Positions 18,351-26,997 of a stretch of DNA of 64,000 nucleotides are shown here, piece by piece (positions within the stretch are counted from its first letter, which is position 1; each line of letters starts with the position of its first letter). Source of the DNA: Sinomonas cyclohexanicum (lineage in GTDB: Bacteria; Actinomycetota; Actinomycetes; Actinomycetales; Micrococcaceae); NCBI RefSeq assembly GCF_020886775.1, contig NZ_AP024525.1, forward strand, positions 2,046,001 to 2,110,000, written 5' to 3'. Below the pieces are notes generated by a model that did not search any database, was not told the origin of the DNA, and saw only the letters and a list, made by a program, of their open reading frames with translations. The position numbers were made by a program, and so were the translations under genes.

Positions 18351-19566
18351 CCCGTCGGGTGACGGCGGCCGCGGCGGGCCGTTGATCGTCGCCGGGCTGC
18401 GCACGCCGCTCGCCCGATCGGGGACTGCACTGCGGGACGTCCCGGTGCAGGATCTGCTCGCCCCCGTTCTTGGGGCCCTCGTCGAGCGCTCGGGGGTCTC
18501 CGGGTCGCTCCTCGCGGACGTCGTGGCGGGCAACGCCGCCGGCGGGGGCGGGAACCTTGCCCGGCTCGCCGCGCTCACGGCGGCCCTGCCCGCGTCGCTG
18601 CCCGGGATCACGGTGGACCGGCAGTGCGGATCGGGGCTCGACGCGATCGTGCTCGCGTGCCGCCTCGTGCAGGCCGGAGCGGGGGAGGCGTTCCTCGCCG
18701 GGGGAGCCGAGTCGATCAGCACCGCGCCGGCACGCGCGCGACGGCTCGGCGACGGCTCCCTCGTGTTCTACCGCCGCGCGCAGCACGCGCCCGCTCTCGA
18801 AGGCGAGGCCGAGCCCGGGGACCCCGACATGGGGTTCGCCGCAGAGACCGTGGCCCGCGAGGCCGGGATCACGCGCGAGCGGCAGGACGCCCTCGCGCTG
18901 CGGAGCCATGCGCGCGCGCTCGCCGCGGCGTCGTCGGGCGCGTACGACGGCGAGCTGGTCGCCGTTCGCTCTCCTCACGCCGAGGCTGGGCTGCTCACGG
19001 CGGACAACGGGCCACGGGCGCGCCTCGACTCCCGGCTCCTGGCCCGGTTCCCCGCAGCCTTCGTTGAGGGCGGGACGGTGACGGCGGGAAACTCATGCTT
19101 CGACGCCGACGGCGCGGCGGCGGTGCTCGTGGTCTCCCGTGGGGCCGTCGGACAGCTCGCGGTGCCCGCCGGGTCCGCGGCGCTCGAGTTCGTGGGGGCC
19201 CAGACGGTTGGGGTGGACCCGCACAGGCTCGGGCTCGGCGCCGCGGCGGCCGCGGAACGGCTCCTCGGTGAGGCGGGGGCCGCCGTGGGCGATCTCGCAG
19301 CTGTCGAGTTCAACGAGGCCTTCGCCGGGCAGGTCCTTGCGTGCACGGACCGCTTGGGCATGTCCGGAGAGGCGCTCGACGCCGTGCTGAATACGGAGGG
19401 CGGAGCGCTGGCCCTTGGCCACGCCTACGGCGCGTCCGGTGCTGTGTCCATTGTGAGGCTTCTTGCCCGTGCCCAGACCCTGCCCGAAGGCTCCCTGTGC
19501 ATGGCGATGATCAGCTCGGCGGGGGGCATCGGCACGGCCGCCCTCTTCAGGACGGTCAGTCTGTAG
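18331..19566 (+). CDS. Thiolase-family protein (YhfS-like), second catalytic Cys replaced
   Basis: 411-aa thiolase fold. The nucleophile motif DRQCGSGLDAI and the catalytic-His motif GGALALGHAYGASGA are intact, as is NEAFAGQ. The C-terminal loop, normally CxGGGxG with the acid-base Cys, reads ISSAGGIGTAAL, so Ser appears to stand where Cys is expected. The fadA-type thiolase at 55362 keeps VCAAGGMG. GTG start at 18331 with GGAGGGGGA upstream, overlapping the ligase gene. Possibly a ketosynthase-like or altered Claisen enzyme acting on the ligase product. Convergent with bioN. Confidence 0.8.
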   Translation: MPLRSPSPSGDGGRGGPLIVAGLRTPLARSGTALRDVPVQDLLAPVLGALVERSGVSGSLLADVVAGNAAGGGGNLARLAALTAALPASLPGITVDRQCGSGLDAIVLACRLVQAGAGEAFLAGGAESISTAPARARRLGDGSLVFYRRAQHAPALEGEAEPGDPDMGFAAETVAREAGITRERQDALALRSHARALAAASSGAYDGELVAVRSPHAEAGLLTADNGPRARLDSRLLARFPAAFVEGGTVTAGNSCFDADGAAAVLVVSRGAVGQLAVPAGSAALEFVGAQTVGVDPHRLGLGAAAAAERLLGEAGAAVGDLAAVEFNEAFAGQVLACTDRLGMSGEALDAVLNTEGGALALGHAYGASGAVSIVRLLARAQTLPEGSLCMAMISSAGGIGTAALFRTVSL

Positions 19567-19666
19567 CGCCGCGCTCCCAGGGGTCCACCCCGCGTCCCCC
19601 GGCGCCGCCCTCCCGCACTCACCACCAGCCGAGGAGGCACGTGGCTTCGGCCGGGGGCGGCGCGCA

Positions 19667-20290
19667 TCAGTCGTCGGCCAGGCCCCTCGCCGCGAGCGCG
19701 TCGCCGGTGCGGCGCGCGTAGGCCACGGCTGAGAGCACCACCGGAATGGTTCGTGCGCGGACGCTGCGCTCGAGCCCGCGGGCCCGGGCGGCGTCGCCCA
19801 CCTCGGCGAAGGAGCCGGCGAGGACCGGGATGCTGCGCATCATGATCGCGATCGCGAGCGCGAACCGCTCGGGGTCCGCGCCGAAGCGGCGGAACGGCCG
19901 CGCGAGCCCCGCCACGCCGTCGAGCAGGTCGCGCAGTGGCACGGTCGCCGTGAGCAGGCCTGCGGCTACGAAGCACAGGAGCAGGTTAGCGACGATCCTC
20001 GTTGCCGTCGCGGGCCCCTGCTGCCACCACTGGAACGCGAAGAGCACGACGGCGAGCGGCACCACGAGCCTCCACGACGCCGCGAGCCGCCGCACGCCGA
20101 GGCCTGCCGACAGCCACGCGGCCACCACTGTGGCCAGCGCGATCACGGACGCCCGCCAGTCCAGCAGCACGAAGCTCGCAGAGCCGGCCGCGACCACTCC
20201 CACGAACTTCGCCCACAGCGGCGCGCGATGCAGCCACGATGCGCCGGGCACATAGCCGGCGAGCAGCCCGGGAGCCGAACGGGAGCGCAT
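19667..20290 (-). CDS. bioN: BioN, energy-coupling factor transmembrane protein
   Basis: 207-aa EcfT-family membrane protein of the biotin ECF transporter. About five hydrophobic helices, and the conserved cytoplasmic coupling helices with Ala-Arg-Gly motifs: DAARARGLERS and GDALAARGLAD. ATG at 20290 overlaps the bioM stop (ATGA). With BioM it forms the energising module for BioY. It is convergent with the thiolase gene; the 100-bp gap holds a possible long-looped stem (19602-19610 with 19655-19663) but no clear terminator. Confidence 0.9.
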   Translation of the reverse strand: MRSRSAPGLLAGYVPGASWLHRAPLWAKFVGVVAAGSASFVLLDWRASVIALATVVAAWLSAGLGVRRLAASWRLVVPLAVVLFAFQWWQQGPATATRIVANLLLCFVAAGLLTATVPLRDLLDGVAGLARPFRRFGADPERFALAIAIMMRSIPVLAGSFAEVGDAARARGLERSVRARTIPVVLSAVAYARRTGDALAARGLADD

Positions 20291-21063
20291 CAGCGGCCGT
20301 CCGCCGTCGTGCGCCCACCTGTGGACCCCGCCCGCGGGGGAGCCGCGCACAGCTCGCGGTAGAGGGCGACTCCCTCGTCGGGCGCGCCGTCGAACGCGAT
20401 CCGGCCGCCCTCGATGACGAGCACCCGGTCGGCGTCGAGGGCGAGCTCGAGGTCGTGGGTCGAGAGGATGACCTGCTCCTCCAGCCCCGCGAGCGTGCGG
20501 CGCAGCAGTTCGCGGTTGCGCAGGTCGAGGAGAGTCGAGGGCTCGTCCAGCACGAGCACGGCGGGGTCGACGGCGAGCACGGCCGCGAGCGCCATGAGCT
20601 GCCGTTCCCCGCCGGAGAGCTCGTACACGCTCTGGTCCGCGAGCCGGTCGAGACCGAACCGGTCGAGCACAGCCTGCGCTGCTGCGGCTCGGTCGGAGCG
20701 CGAGCGGTGGTGGCGCCGCAGCGAGAGCTCGACGTCCTCGCGCCCGGTCGGCATGACCAGCTGGGAGAGCGGGTCGGTGAACACGAACCCGACCCGTTGC
20801 CTCACCGCGCGGCCGTCGCGGACCGTGTCGAGCCCGTCGACGCGCACGGCGCCCGACGTCGGCTCCACGAGCCCGTTGAGGAGGCGCAGCATGGTGGACT
20901 TCCCGGAGCCGTTCGCGCCCACGACGGCGATGCGCGCCTCGGTGAGCGTCGCACCGATGCCGTCGAGCAGCACCTTGCGGCCGGGCGCCTGACCGCGGCC
21001 CCGGTCCTCGGCGTCGTCGAGGGCGACGGACACCGAGACGGCGTCGATCTCGATCCTGGGCAT
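20290..21063 (-). CDS. bioM: BioM, biotin ECF transporter ATPase
   Basis: 257-aa ECF-type ABC ATPase. Seen: Walker A GANGSGKSTML, Q-loop FVFTDPLSQL, signature ELSGGERQLMALAA, Walker B VLVLDEPSTLLDL and switch LSTHDLELAL. It powers import of biotin bound by BioY. Starts one base after the bioY stop and overlaps bioN, so bioYMN is one operon. Confidence 0.93.
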   Translation of the reverse strand: MPRIEIDAVSVSVALDDAEDRGRGQAPGRKVLLDGIGATLTEARIAVVGANGSGKSTMLRLLNGLVEPTSGAVRVDGLDTVRDGRAVRQRVGFVFTDPLSQLVMPTGREDVELSLRRHHRSRSDRAAAAQAVLDRFGLDRLADQSVYELSGGERQLMALAAVLAVDPAVLVLDEPSTLLDLRNRELLRRTLAGLEEQVILSTHDLELALDADRVLVIEGGRIAFDGAPDEGVALYRELCAAPPRAGSTGGRTTADGR

Positions 21064-21064
21064 G

Positions 21065-21685
21065 CTACTTGACGCGGCGCACGAGCACGTCGGGGAAGGC
21101 CCGGTGCACGGCCGCGGCGGCGATTGCGGCGACGATGTTCTTCAGGATGTCGCCGGGGTAGTAGACGAGGTCGGCAGCGAACGCGGCCTGCCAGGACAGC
21201 TTGAGGTTGAGCATCATGCCTAGCACGCCGAGCCCGTGGGTGATGACCACGAGCACCACCATCGAGGCCAGGAAGAACCACAGCACGCGGCGCTTGGCGG
21301 AGAACCGCTTGATGATGAACTGCGCTGCGAGACCCAGGACGAACGCCGCGACCAGGAACGCCACGATGTACCCCGCGGACCCGCCCGCGAGGACCTGCAG
21401 CCCGGCGCGGCCGCCCGAGAAGATCGGCAGGCCCGCGAACGCGAGCACGAGGTAGAGCCCGACGGCGGCCGCCCCCCGCCCCGCGCCGAGGACGAGGCCG
21501 GTGAGCATGATGGTGAGCGTCTGGAGCGTGATGGGTACGCCGAACGAGCCCACGGGAATCCCCGGGACGATCGCCGAGACAGCGATGAGCGCGGCGAACA
21601 CTGCGACGAGGGCGAGGGACTGGGAGTCCCAGAGGCGTCGCCGACGGACGGCCGTCTGGTCGGTGGGTGCGGTCTTCTGGCTCAT
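21065..21685 (-). CDS. bioY: BioY, biotin-binding S component
   Basis: 206-aa integral membrane protein with about six helices that binds external biotin. Seen: the PVGSFGVPITLQTLTIMLTGLVLG stretch and YLVLAFAGLPIFSGG, the BioY signatures, then a GYIVAF helix. Start at ATG 21685 with a near-perfect AGGAGG site; a longer open frame to 21919 has no such site. Operon leader. The 256-bp gap to the divergent formate dehydrogenase shows no BirA- or BioQ-like palindrome that I recognise. Confidence 0.95.
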   Translation of the reverse strand: MSQKTAPTDQTAVRRRRLWDSQSLALVAVFAALIAVSAIVPGIPVGSFGVPITLQTLTIMLTGLVLGAGRGAAAVGLYLVLAFAGLPIFSGGRAGLQVLAGGSAGYIVAFLVAAFVLGLAAQFIIKRFSAKRRVLWFFLASMVVLVVITHGLGVLGMMLNLKLSWQAAFAADLVYYPGDILKNIVAAIAAAAVHRAFPDVLVRRVK

Positions 21686-21941
21686 GGTTCCTCCTGAGGG
21701 CCGGGCGGTCGCCGGTGGTCTGGCTTCTGACGGTACGCGCGGCGGCCGCACGCCATTCTGTAGGTATCCGACGAGCAGGCCGGGGCGCCCATTGGAAACA
21801 GTCGACAAACGCGGCGAGCGCGGCGCACCGCCGGTGTGGTTGGACTCAGGTCTGGCGGGGCATGGTGAGGGCAGGGCTACTATGGCTCCCGTCGGCACGT
21901 GACCCTCATCACGCGTCAACGGCTTCCGACGAGGAGGATCG

Positions 21942-24900
21942 ATGCCAAGTCCGCTGCAGTGGCCCGTTGTGCGCCAATTCCTCGACCACGACCCGACGGG
22001 CCGCCATCAGGCGGCCAAGTCCCCAGCCTCCGCGCGGCTCACGGCCCGCACCTCGACGGCGGACCGTGTGGTCGACTCGGTGTGTCCCTTCTGCGCGGTG
22101 GGGTGCGGGCAGAAGGTCTACGTCAAGGACGAGAAGGTCATCCAGATCGAGGGAAACCCCGATTCGCCCATCAGCCGCGGACGGCTGTGCCCGAAGGGAT
22201 CCGCCTCGCTCCAGCTGACCACGGGGGACGCACGCGAGAAGCATGTCCTCTACCGCCGGCCGCATGCGACGGACTGGGAACGCCTCGACCTCGAGACGGC
22301 GATGGACATGGTGGCCCAGCGCGTCGTCGACACTCGGCGGGACACGTGGGAGTGGGAGTCCCACGATGTTCGCACGCGGCGCACGATGGGCATCGCGAGC
22401 CTAGGGGGCGCGACGCTGGACAACGAGGAGAACTACCTCATCAAGAAGCTGCTGACAGCGCTCGGCGTCGTCCAGGTCGAGAACCAGGCCCGCGTCTGCC
22501 ACAGCTCGACCGTCGCGGCCCTCGGCACGAGCTTCGGACGCGGCGGGTCGACGACCTACCTCCAGGACCTGCAGCGCGCGGACTGCATCATCATCCAGGG
22601 GTCCAACTTCGCCGAGGCCCACCCGGTGGGGTTCCAATGGGTCATGGAGGCCAAGGAACGCGGCGCGAAGATCATCCACATCGACCCGCGGTTCTCCCGC
22701 ACGAGCGCCCTCGCCGACACGTTCGTGCCGATTCGGGCGGGGACGGACATCGCCTTCCTCGGTGCCCTCATCAATTGGGTCCTGACCCACGATGCCTACT
22801 TCCACGAGTACGTCGTCAACTACACCAACGCGGCCACCATCCTCCGGGAGGACTTCCGGGACACCGAAGACCTGGACGGACTCTTCTCCGGCTTCGATCC
22901 CGATGGGCCCAACTACGACCAGCAGACCTGGCAGTACGAGGGTGCCGACGTCGCCGCTTCCTCCGGCGAGCGCGAGTCCCAGGCGCACGAGAGCGGCACG
23001 ACGCTCGGCGAGGCGGGCCATGCGCACTCGCACGGCTCCGGAGGCCCCTCGCTCCGTGGCGAGTGGCGACGGGACGAGACGCTCCAGAACCCGCGTTGCG
23101 TCTTCCAGACGCTCAAGCGCCACTATGCGCGCTACACGCCGGAGATGGTCGAAGAGGTCTGTGGCGTGCCGCGCGAGCTCTTCGCCGAGGTGGCGCAGGC
23201 GATCAGCGCCAATTCCGGGCGTGAGCGGACCACGGCGTTCGCGTACGCGGTGGGCTGGACGCAGCACACCACCGGCGTCCAGTACATCCGGTCGGCTTCT
23301 GTCCTGCAGCTGCTGCTGGGGAACATCGGCCGCCCGGGCGGGGGCATTATGGCATTGCGCGGGCACGCGAGCATCCAGGGGTCGAGCGACATTCCGACCC
23401 TCTTCGACCTTCTCCCCGGCTACCTGCCCATGCCCCACGCGGAGCAGCATCTGGACCTCGACGGCTATGTCGAGGCGGACTCCGCCGAGCGCGGCTTCTG
23501 GGCCAACATGCGCTCGTACACTGTCAGCCTGCTCAAGGCGTACTGGGGGGACGCCGCAACAGCGGAGAACGACTACTGCTTCGATTACCTGCCCCGCATC
23601 ACCGGAAGCCACGGGACCTACGAGACGGTCGCCGCGCAGCTGGAGGGCGTGTGCAAGGGCTACTTCCTCCTGGGGGAGAACCCAGCCGTCGGCTCGGCCA
23701 ACACCCACCTGCAGCGTGCGGGGATGGCCAAGCTGGACTGGCTCGTGGTGCGGGACTTCTCCCTCATCGAGAGCGCTACGTGGTGGAAGGACGGCCCTGA
23801 GATCGCGACGGGCGAGATGAGGACCGAGGACATCGGGACGGAGGTGTTCTTCTTCCCCGCCGCCTCGCACACGGAGAAGAGCGGCAGCTTCACCAACACC
23901 AACCGGCTGCTCCAGTGGCACGATCAGGCGGTCGAGCCCGAGGGCGACCGGCGCAGCGACCTGTGGTTCATGTGGCATCTGGGCAACCGGATCCGCGGCC
24001 TTCTCGCCGACTCGACGGATCCGGCAGACCGTCCGGTGCTGGACCTCACGTGGGACTACCCGACGGTCGGCAGCCAGGCCGATCCGGATGCCGACGCCGT
24101 CTTCGCCGAGATCAATGGAAGGAAGGCAGACGGGACGCCGCTGTCCGCCTACACCGAGCTCAAGGACGACGGGTCGACGTCGTGCGGGTGCTGGATCTAC
24201 TGCGGGTGCCGGGCCGACGGCGTCAACCAGGCCGCGCGGCGTAAGCCGCACACGGAGCAGACGGTCTCGAGCCTGGAGTGGGGCTGGGCGTGGCCGGCCA
24301 ACCGCCGGGAGCTGTACAACCGTGCCTCGGCGGATCCAGAGGGTCGTCCTTGGAGCGAACGGAAGAAGCTCATCTGGTGGGACGAGGACGCCGGGAACTG
24401 GACGGGTGACGACGTGCCTGACTTCGAGCCGACGAAGCCCCCGTCGTATCGTCCGGCCGAGGGCGCGCTCGGCGTCGAGGCGATATCCGGTATCGATCCG
24501 TTCATCATGCAGGCCGATGGCAAGGGGTGGTTGTACACCCCGGCTGGATTGGTGGACGGGCCGATGCCGACCCACTACGAGCCGCAGGAGTCGCCGTTCC
24601 CCAACGCGCTGTACACACAGGGGCGGAACCCGGTGCGGAAGCTGATGCCGCGCGAAGGCAACCGCTACCATCCCAGTGGCGGCGAGCGCGGCGCGGATGT
24701 CTACCCATATGTGCTGACGACGTACCGGCTCACCGAACACTTCACCGCTGGTGCCATGACCCGGTGGCTGCCCTATCTCGCGGAACTGCAGCCGGAGGCC
24801 TTCTGCGAGGTCTCGGCCGAGCTCGCCGCCGAGCGGGGACTCACGAACAAGGGATGGGCCACGCTCATCTCCGCCCGGGGGGCCATCGAGGCCCGGGTGC

Positions 24901-25205
24901 TCGTGACCGAGCGGATGAAGCCGCTCAAGGTGCACGGCCGTACCCTCCATCAGATCGGCATGCCGTACCACTGGGGGCCGAACGGCCTCGCGCGCGGCGA
25001 CGCGATGAACGAGCTCTCCTCCATCGCGATGGACCCCAATGCCCACATTCAGGAGGTCAAAGCGCTCACGGTGGACATCCGGCCCGGGCGCCGGCCGCGC
25101 GGGCCTTCCCTGCCCGCACTGGTCGAGGAGTACCGCCGGCGAGCCGGCATCGACGAGCACACAGGCACCGACACACACGCAGGCGGCGAGGGAGTCAAGG
25201 CATGA
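21942..25205 (+). CDS. Formate dehydrogenase, molybdopterin catalytic subunit (Cys type)
   Basis: 1087-aa molybdopterin oxidoreductase of the FdnG/FdhA type that oxidises formate to CO2. An N-terminal [4Fe-4S] site (CPFCAVGC...LCPKG, residues 48-83) is followed by the metal-ligand motif NQARVCHSSTVAALG. The residue aligned with selenocysteine of E. coli FDH-N is Cys186 (TGC codon), next to the catalytic His. A His/Ser/Gly-rich insertion lies near residues 345-370, and a second cysteine cluster (CGCWIYCGC) near residue 750. There is no twin-arginine signal, so a cytoplasmic location is likely. GAGGAG precedes ATG 21942. Overlaps the beta gene by four bases. Confidence 0.92.
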   Translation: MPSPLQWPVVRQFLDHDPTGRHQAAKSPASARLTARTSTADRVVDSVCPFCAVGCGQKVYVKDEKVIQIEGNPDSPISRGRLCPKGSASLQLTTGDAREKHVLYRRPHATDWERLDLETAMDMVAQRVVDTRRDTWEWESHDVRTRRTMGIASLGGATLDNEENYLIKKLLTALGVVQVENQARVCHSSTVAALGTSFGRGGSTTYLQDLQRADCIIIQGSNFAEAHPVGFQWVMEAKERGAKIIHIDPRFSRTSALADTFVPIRAGTDIAFLGALINWVLTHDAYFHEYVVNYTNAATILREDFRDTEDLDGLFSGFDPDGPNYDQQTWQYEGADVAASSGERESQAHESGTTLGEAGHAHSHGSGGPSLRGEWRRDETLQNPRCVFQTLKRHYARYTPEMVEEVCGVPRELFAEVAQAISANSGRERTTAFAYAVGWTQHTTGVQYIRSASVLQLLLGNIGRPGGGIMALRGHASIQGSSDIPTLFDLLPGYLPMPHAEQHLDLDGYVEADSAERGFWANMRSYTVSLLKAYWGDAATAENDYCFDYLPRITGSHGTYETVAAQLEGVCKGYFLLGENPAVGSANTHLQRAGMAKLDWLVVRDFSLIESATWWKDGPEIATGEMRTEDIGTEVFFFPAASHTEKSGSFTNTNRLLQWHDQAVEPEGDRRSDLWFMWHLGNRIRGLLADSTDPADRPVLDLTWDYPTVGSQADPDADAVFAEINGRKADGTPLSAYTELKDDGSTSCGCWIYCGCRADGVNQAARRKPHTEQTVSSLEWGWAWPANRRELYNRASADPEGRPWSERKKLIWWDEDAGNWTGDDVPDFEPTKPPSYRPAEGALGVEAISGIDPFIMQADGKGWLYTPAGLVDGPMPTHYEPQESPFPNALYTQGRNPVRKLMPREGNRYHPSGGERGADVYPYVLTTYRLTEHFTAGAMTRWLPYLAELQPEAFCEVSAELAAERGLTNKGWATLISARGAIEARVLVTERMKPLKVHGRTLHQIGMPYHWGPNGLARGDAMNELSSIAMDPNAHIQEVKALTVDIRPGRRPRGPSLPALVEEYRRRAGIDEHTGTDTHAGGEGVKA

Positions 25206-26020
25206 GCACCACGCAACTGGGGATGCCCACGATCGGGGTCCCGCGGAAGGGATTCTTCACCGACACGAGCCTCTGCATCGGGTGCAAGGCGTGCGAGGTG
25301 GCGTGCAAGGAGTGGAATCAGATCCCTGCCGACACGTCCCTGAAGCTGACAGGGGAGTCCTTCGACAACACCTCGGCGCTCGGTGCAGACACGTGGCGGC
25401 ATGTGGCCTTCATCGAGAAGAAGGTGCCGGCTGCGGATCCGTCGGCGCACGACGGCGTCAAGTGGCTCATGTCCTCCGACGTGTGCAAGCACTGCACCCA
25501 CGCGGCATGCCTCGACGTGTGCCCCACGGGTGCGCTGTTCCGCACCGAGCATGGGACGGTCGTGGTCCAGCAGGACGTGTGCAACGGCTGCGGCTACTGT
25601 GTCTCGGCATGTCCGTACGGCGTCATCGACCAGCGCAAGGATGACGGGCGCGTGTTCAAGTGCACCATGTGCTACGACCGGCTCGGTGCGGGCGAGGAAC
25701 CGGCGTGCGCGAAGGCGTGCCCGACCAACTCGATTCAGTACGGCGAGCTCGACGAGCTGCGCGAGCGTGCTGATGCGCGGCTCGAGGAGCTGCACGAGCG
25801 CGGCGAGGAAGGGGCCCAGCTCTACGGCCGGGACCCGGAGGGCGGTGTGGGCGGCGACGGCGCGTTCTTCCTCCTCCTCGACGAGCCCGAGACGTACGGA
25901 CTTCCCCCGGATCCCGTCGTCACGACCCGGGACGTGCCGGCCATGTGGAAGCGCGCCGCGGGCGCCGCCGCAGGCTTGCTCGCTGGGACCGCCCTCATCT
26001 TCTGGGGGGCGAGGAAGTGA
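25202..26020 (+). CDS. Formate dehydrogenase, four-cluster Fe-S subunit
   Basis: 272-aa ferredoxin-like electron-transfer subunit. Four cysteine groups for [4Fe-4S] clusters: CIGCKACEVACKEW, CKHCTHAACLDVCPTG, CNGCGYCVSACPYG, and the CTMCYDRL...CAKACPT group. A hydrophobic C-terminal helix (AGAAAGLLAGTALIFWG) would anchor it in the membrane, as in FdnH. It links the catalytic subunit to the NrfD-like membrane protein. ATG at 25202 overlaps the upstream stop, and its own stop overlaps the next GTG. Confidence 0.93.
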   Translation: MSTTQLGMPTIGVPRKGFFTDTSLCIGCKACEVACKEWNQIPADTSLKLTGESFDNTSALGADTWRHVAFIEKKVPAADPSAHDGVKWLMSSDVCKHCTHAACLDVCPTGALFRTEHGTVVVQQDVCNGCGYCVSACPYGVIDQRKDDGRVFKCTMCYDRLGAGEEPACAKACPTNSIQYGELDELRERADARLEELHERGEEGAQLYGRDPEGGVGGDGAFFLLLDEPETYGLPPDPVVTTRDVPAMWKRAAGAAAGLLAGTALIFWGARK

Positions 26021-26955
26021 GCCCACGCCGCCAGCCGACTGACCAGTTCACCTCGTACTACGGGCGCCCTATCCTCAAGGAGCCCACGTGGCACGCGCTC
26101 GACATCGCCGGCTACATCTTCGCCGGCGGCCTCGCCGGAGCGTCATCGGTCCTCGCGGCGGGGGCCCAGCACACGGCCCGGCCCCGGCTCGAGCGCGCGG
26201 CGAAGCTCACGGCCCTGGGCGCCATCTCCGCGTCCGTCGTAGCCCTCGTGCATGACCTCGGGCGCCCGGATCGCTTCGTCAACATGCTGCGCGTGGCCAA
26301 GCCGACCTCTCCCATGAGCGTCGGCTCATGGATTCTTTCCGTCTACGGGCCCCTGGCCGGCGCGAGCGCCGCGGCCAATCTGCTCGGGATCATGCCCCGC
26401 GCCGGGAGGGCAGCGGGCGTGGGAGCAGGCATCACGGGGTCCGCTGTCGCCACCTACACGGCTGTCCTGATCGCCGACACGGCGGTGCCCACGTGGCACG
26501 ACGCGCACGCTGCGCTGCCGTTCGTCTTCGCGGGTTCCGCGGCGGCCTCGGCCGGAGGGATTGCTGCGGCCCTCGCGCCCGTGGGCGAGAGCGGCCCGGC
26601 GCGCCGCATGGCCGTGGCCGGCGCGGCCCTCGAGACTGCCATGAGCCTGGCCATGGAGCGCAGCGGCAAGCTCTCCGCGGAGACCCTCCACCAGGGAAAG
26701 GCAGGCAGGCTCCTGAGGTTGTCCAAGGCGTGCACGGCCGCGGGGGCCGTGGGCCTCGCCCTCGGAGGGCGGTCCTCGCGGGCCGTGAGCGCGGTGTCAG
26801 GACTCGCCGTCGCGGCGGGGTCGGCGCTCCTGCGCTTCGGCATCTTCGAGGCGGGGCGTGCGTCGACCCGGGACCCGAAGTACGTCGTCGTGCCCCAGCG
26901 CGAGCGCCTCGCAGCGCGTCAGGAGGCCGCCTCCCGGGCCGATACCATGGGATGA
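26017..26955 (+). CDS. NrfD-like membrane subunit of formate dehydrogenase
   Basis: 312-aa integral membrane protein of the NrfD/PsrC (polysulfide reductase membrane subunit) type. It has the LVHDLGRPDRFVNMLR motif that follows the second helix in this family, and about eight Ala/Gly-rich helices. It presumably passes electrons to the quinone pool; no haem-ligand pattern like FdnI is evident. GTG start at 26017 overlaps the beta stop (GTGA). Last gene of the three-gene operon. Confidence 0.85.
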   Translation: MSPRRQPTDQFTSYYGRPILKEPTWHALDIAGYIFAGGLAGASSVLAAGAQHTARPRLERAAKLTALGAISASVVALVHDLGRPDRFVNMLRVAKPTSPMSVGSWILSVYGPLAGASAAANLLGIMPRAGRAAGVGAGITGSAVATYTAVLIADTAVPTWHDAHAALPFVFAGSAAASAGGIAAALAPVGESGPARRMAVAGAALETAMSLAMERSGKLSAETLHQGKAGRLLRLSKACTAAGAVGLALGGRSSRAVSAVSGLAVAAGSALLRFGIFEAGRASTRDPKYVVVPQRERLAARQEAASRADTMG

Positions 26956-26997
26956 GGCCCAGCTCCGGGTCGCATCCCCCGAAAGGCCCTCCCCGAA

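Noticed and set aside
22497-22499. Selenocysteine in the formate dehydrogenase catalytic subunit
   Set aside because: The codon at the active-site position is TGC (Cys), not TGA, and the frame is open throughout.
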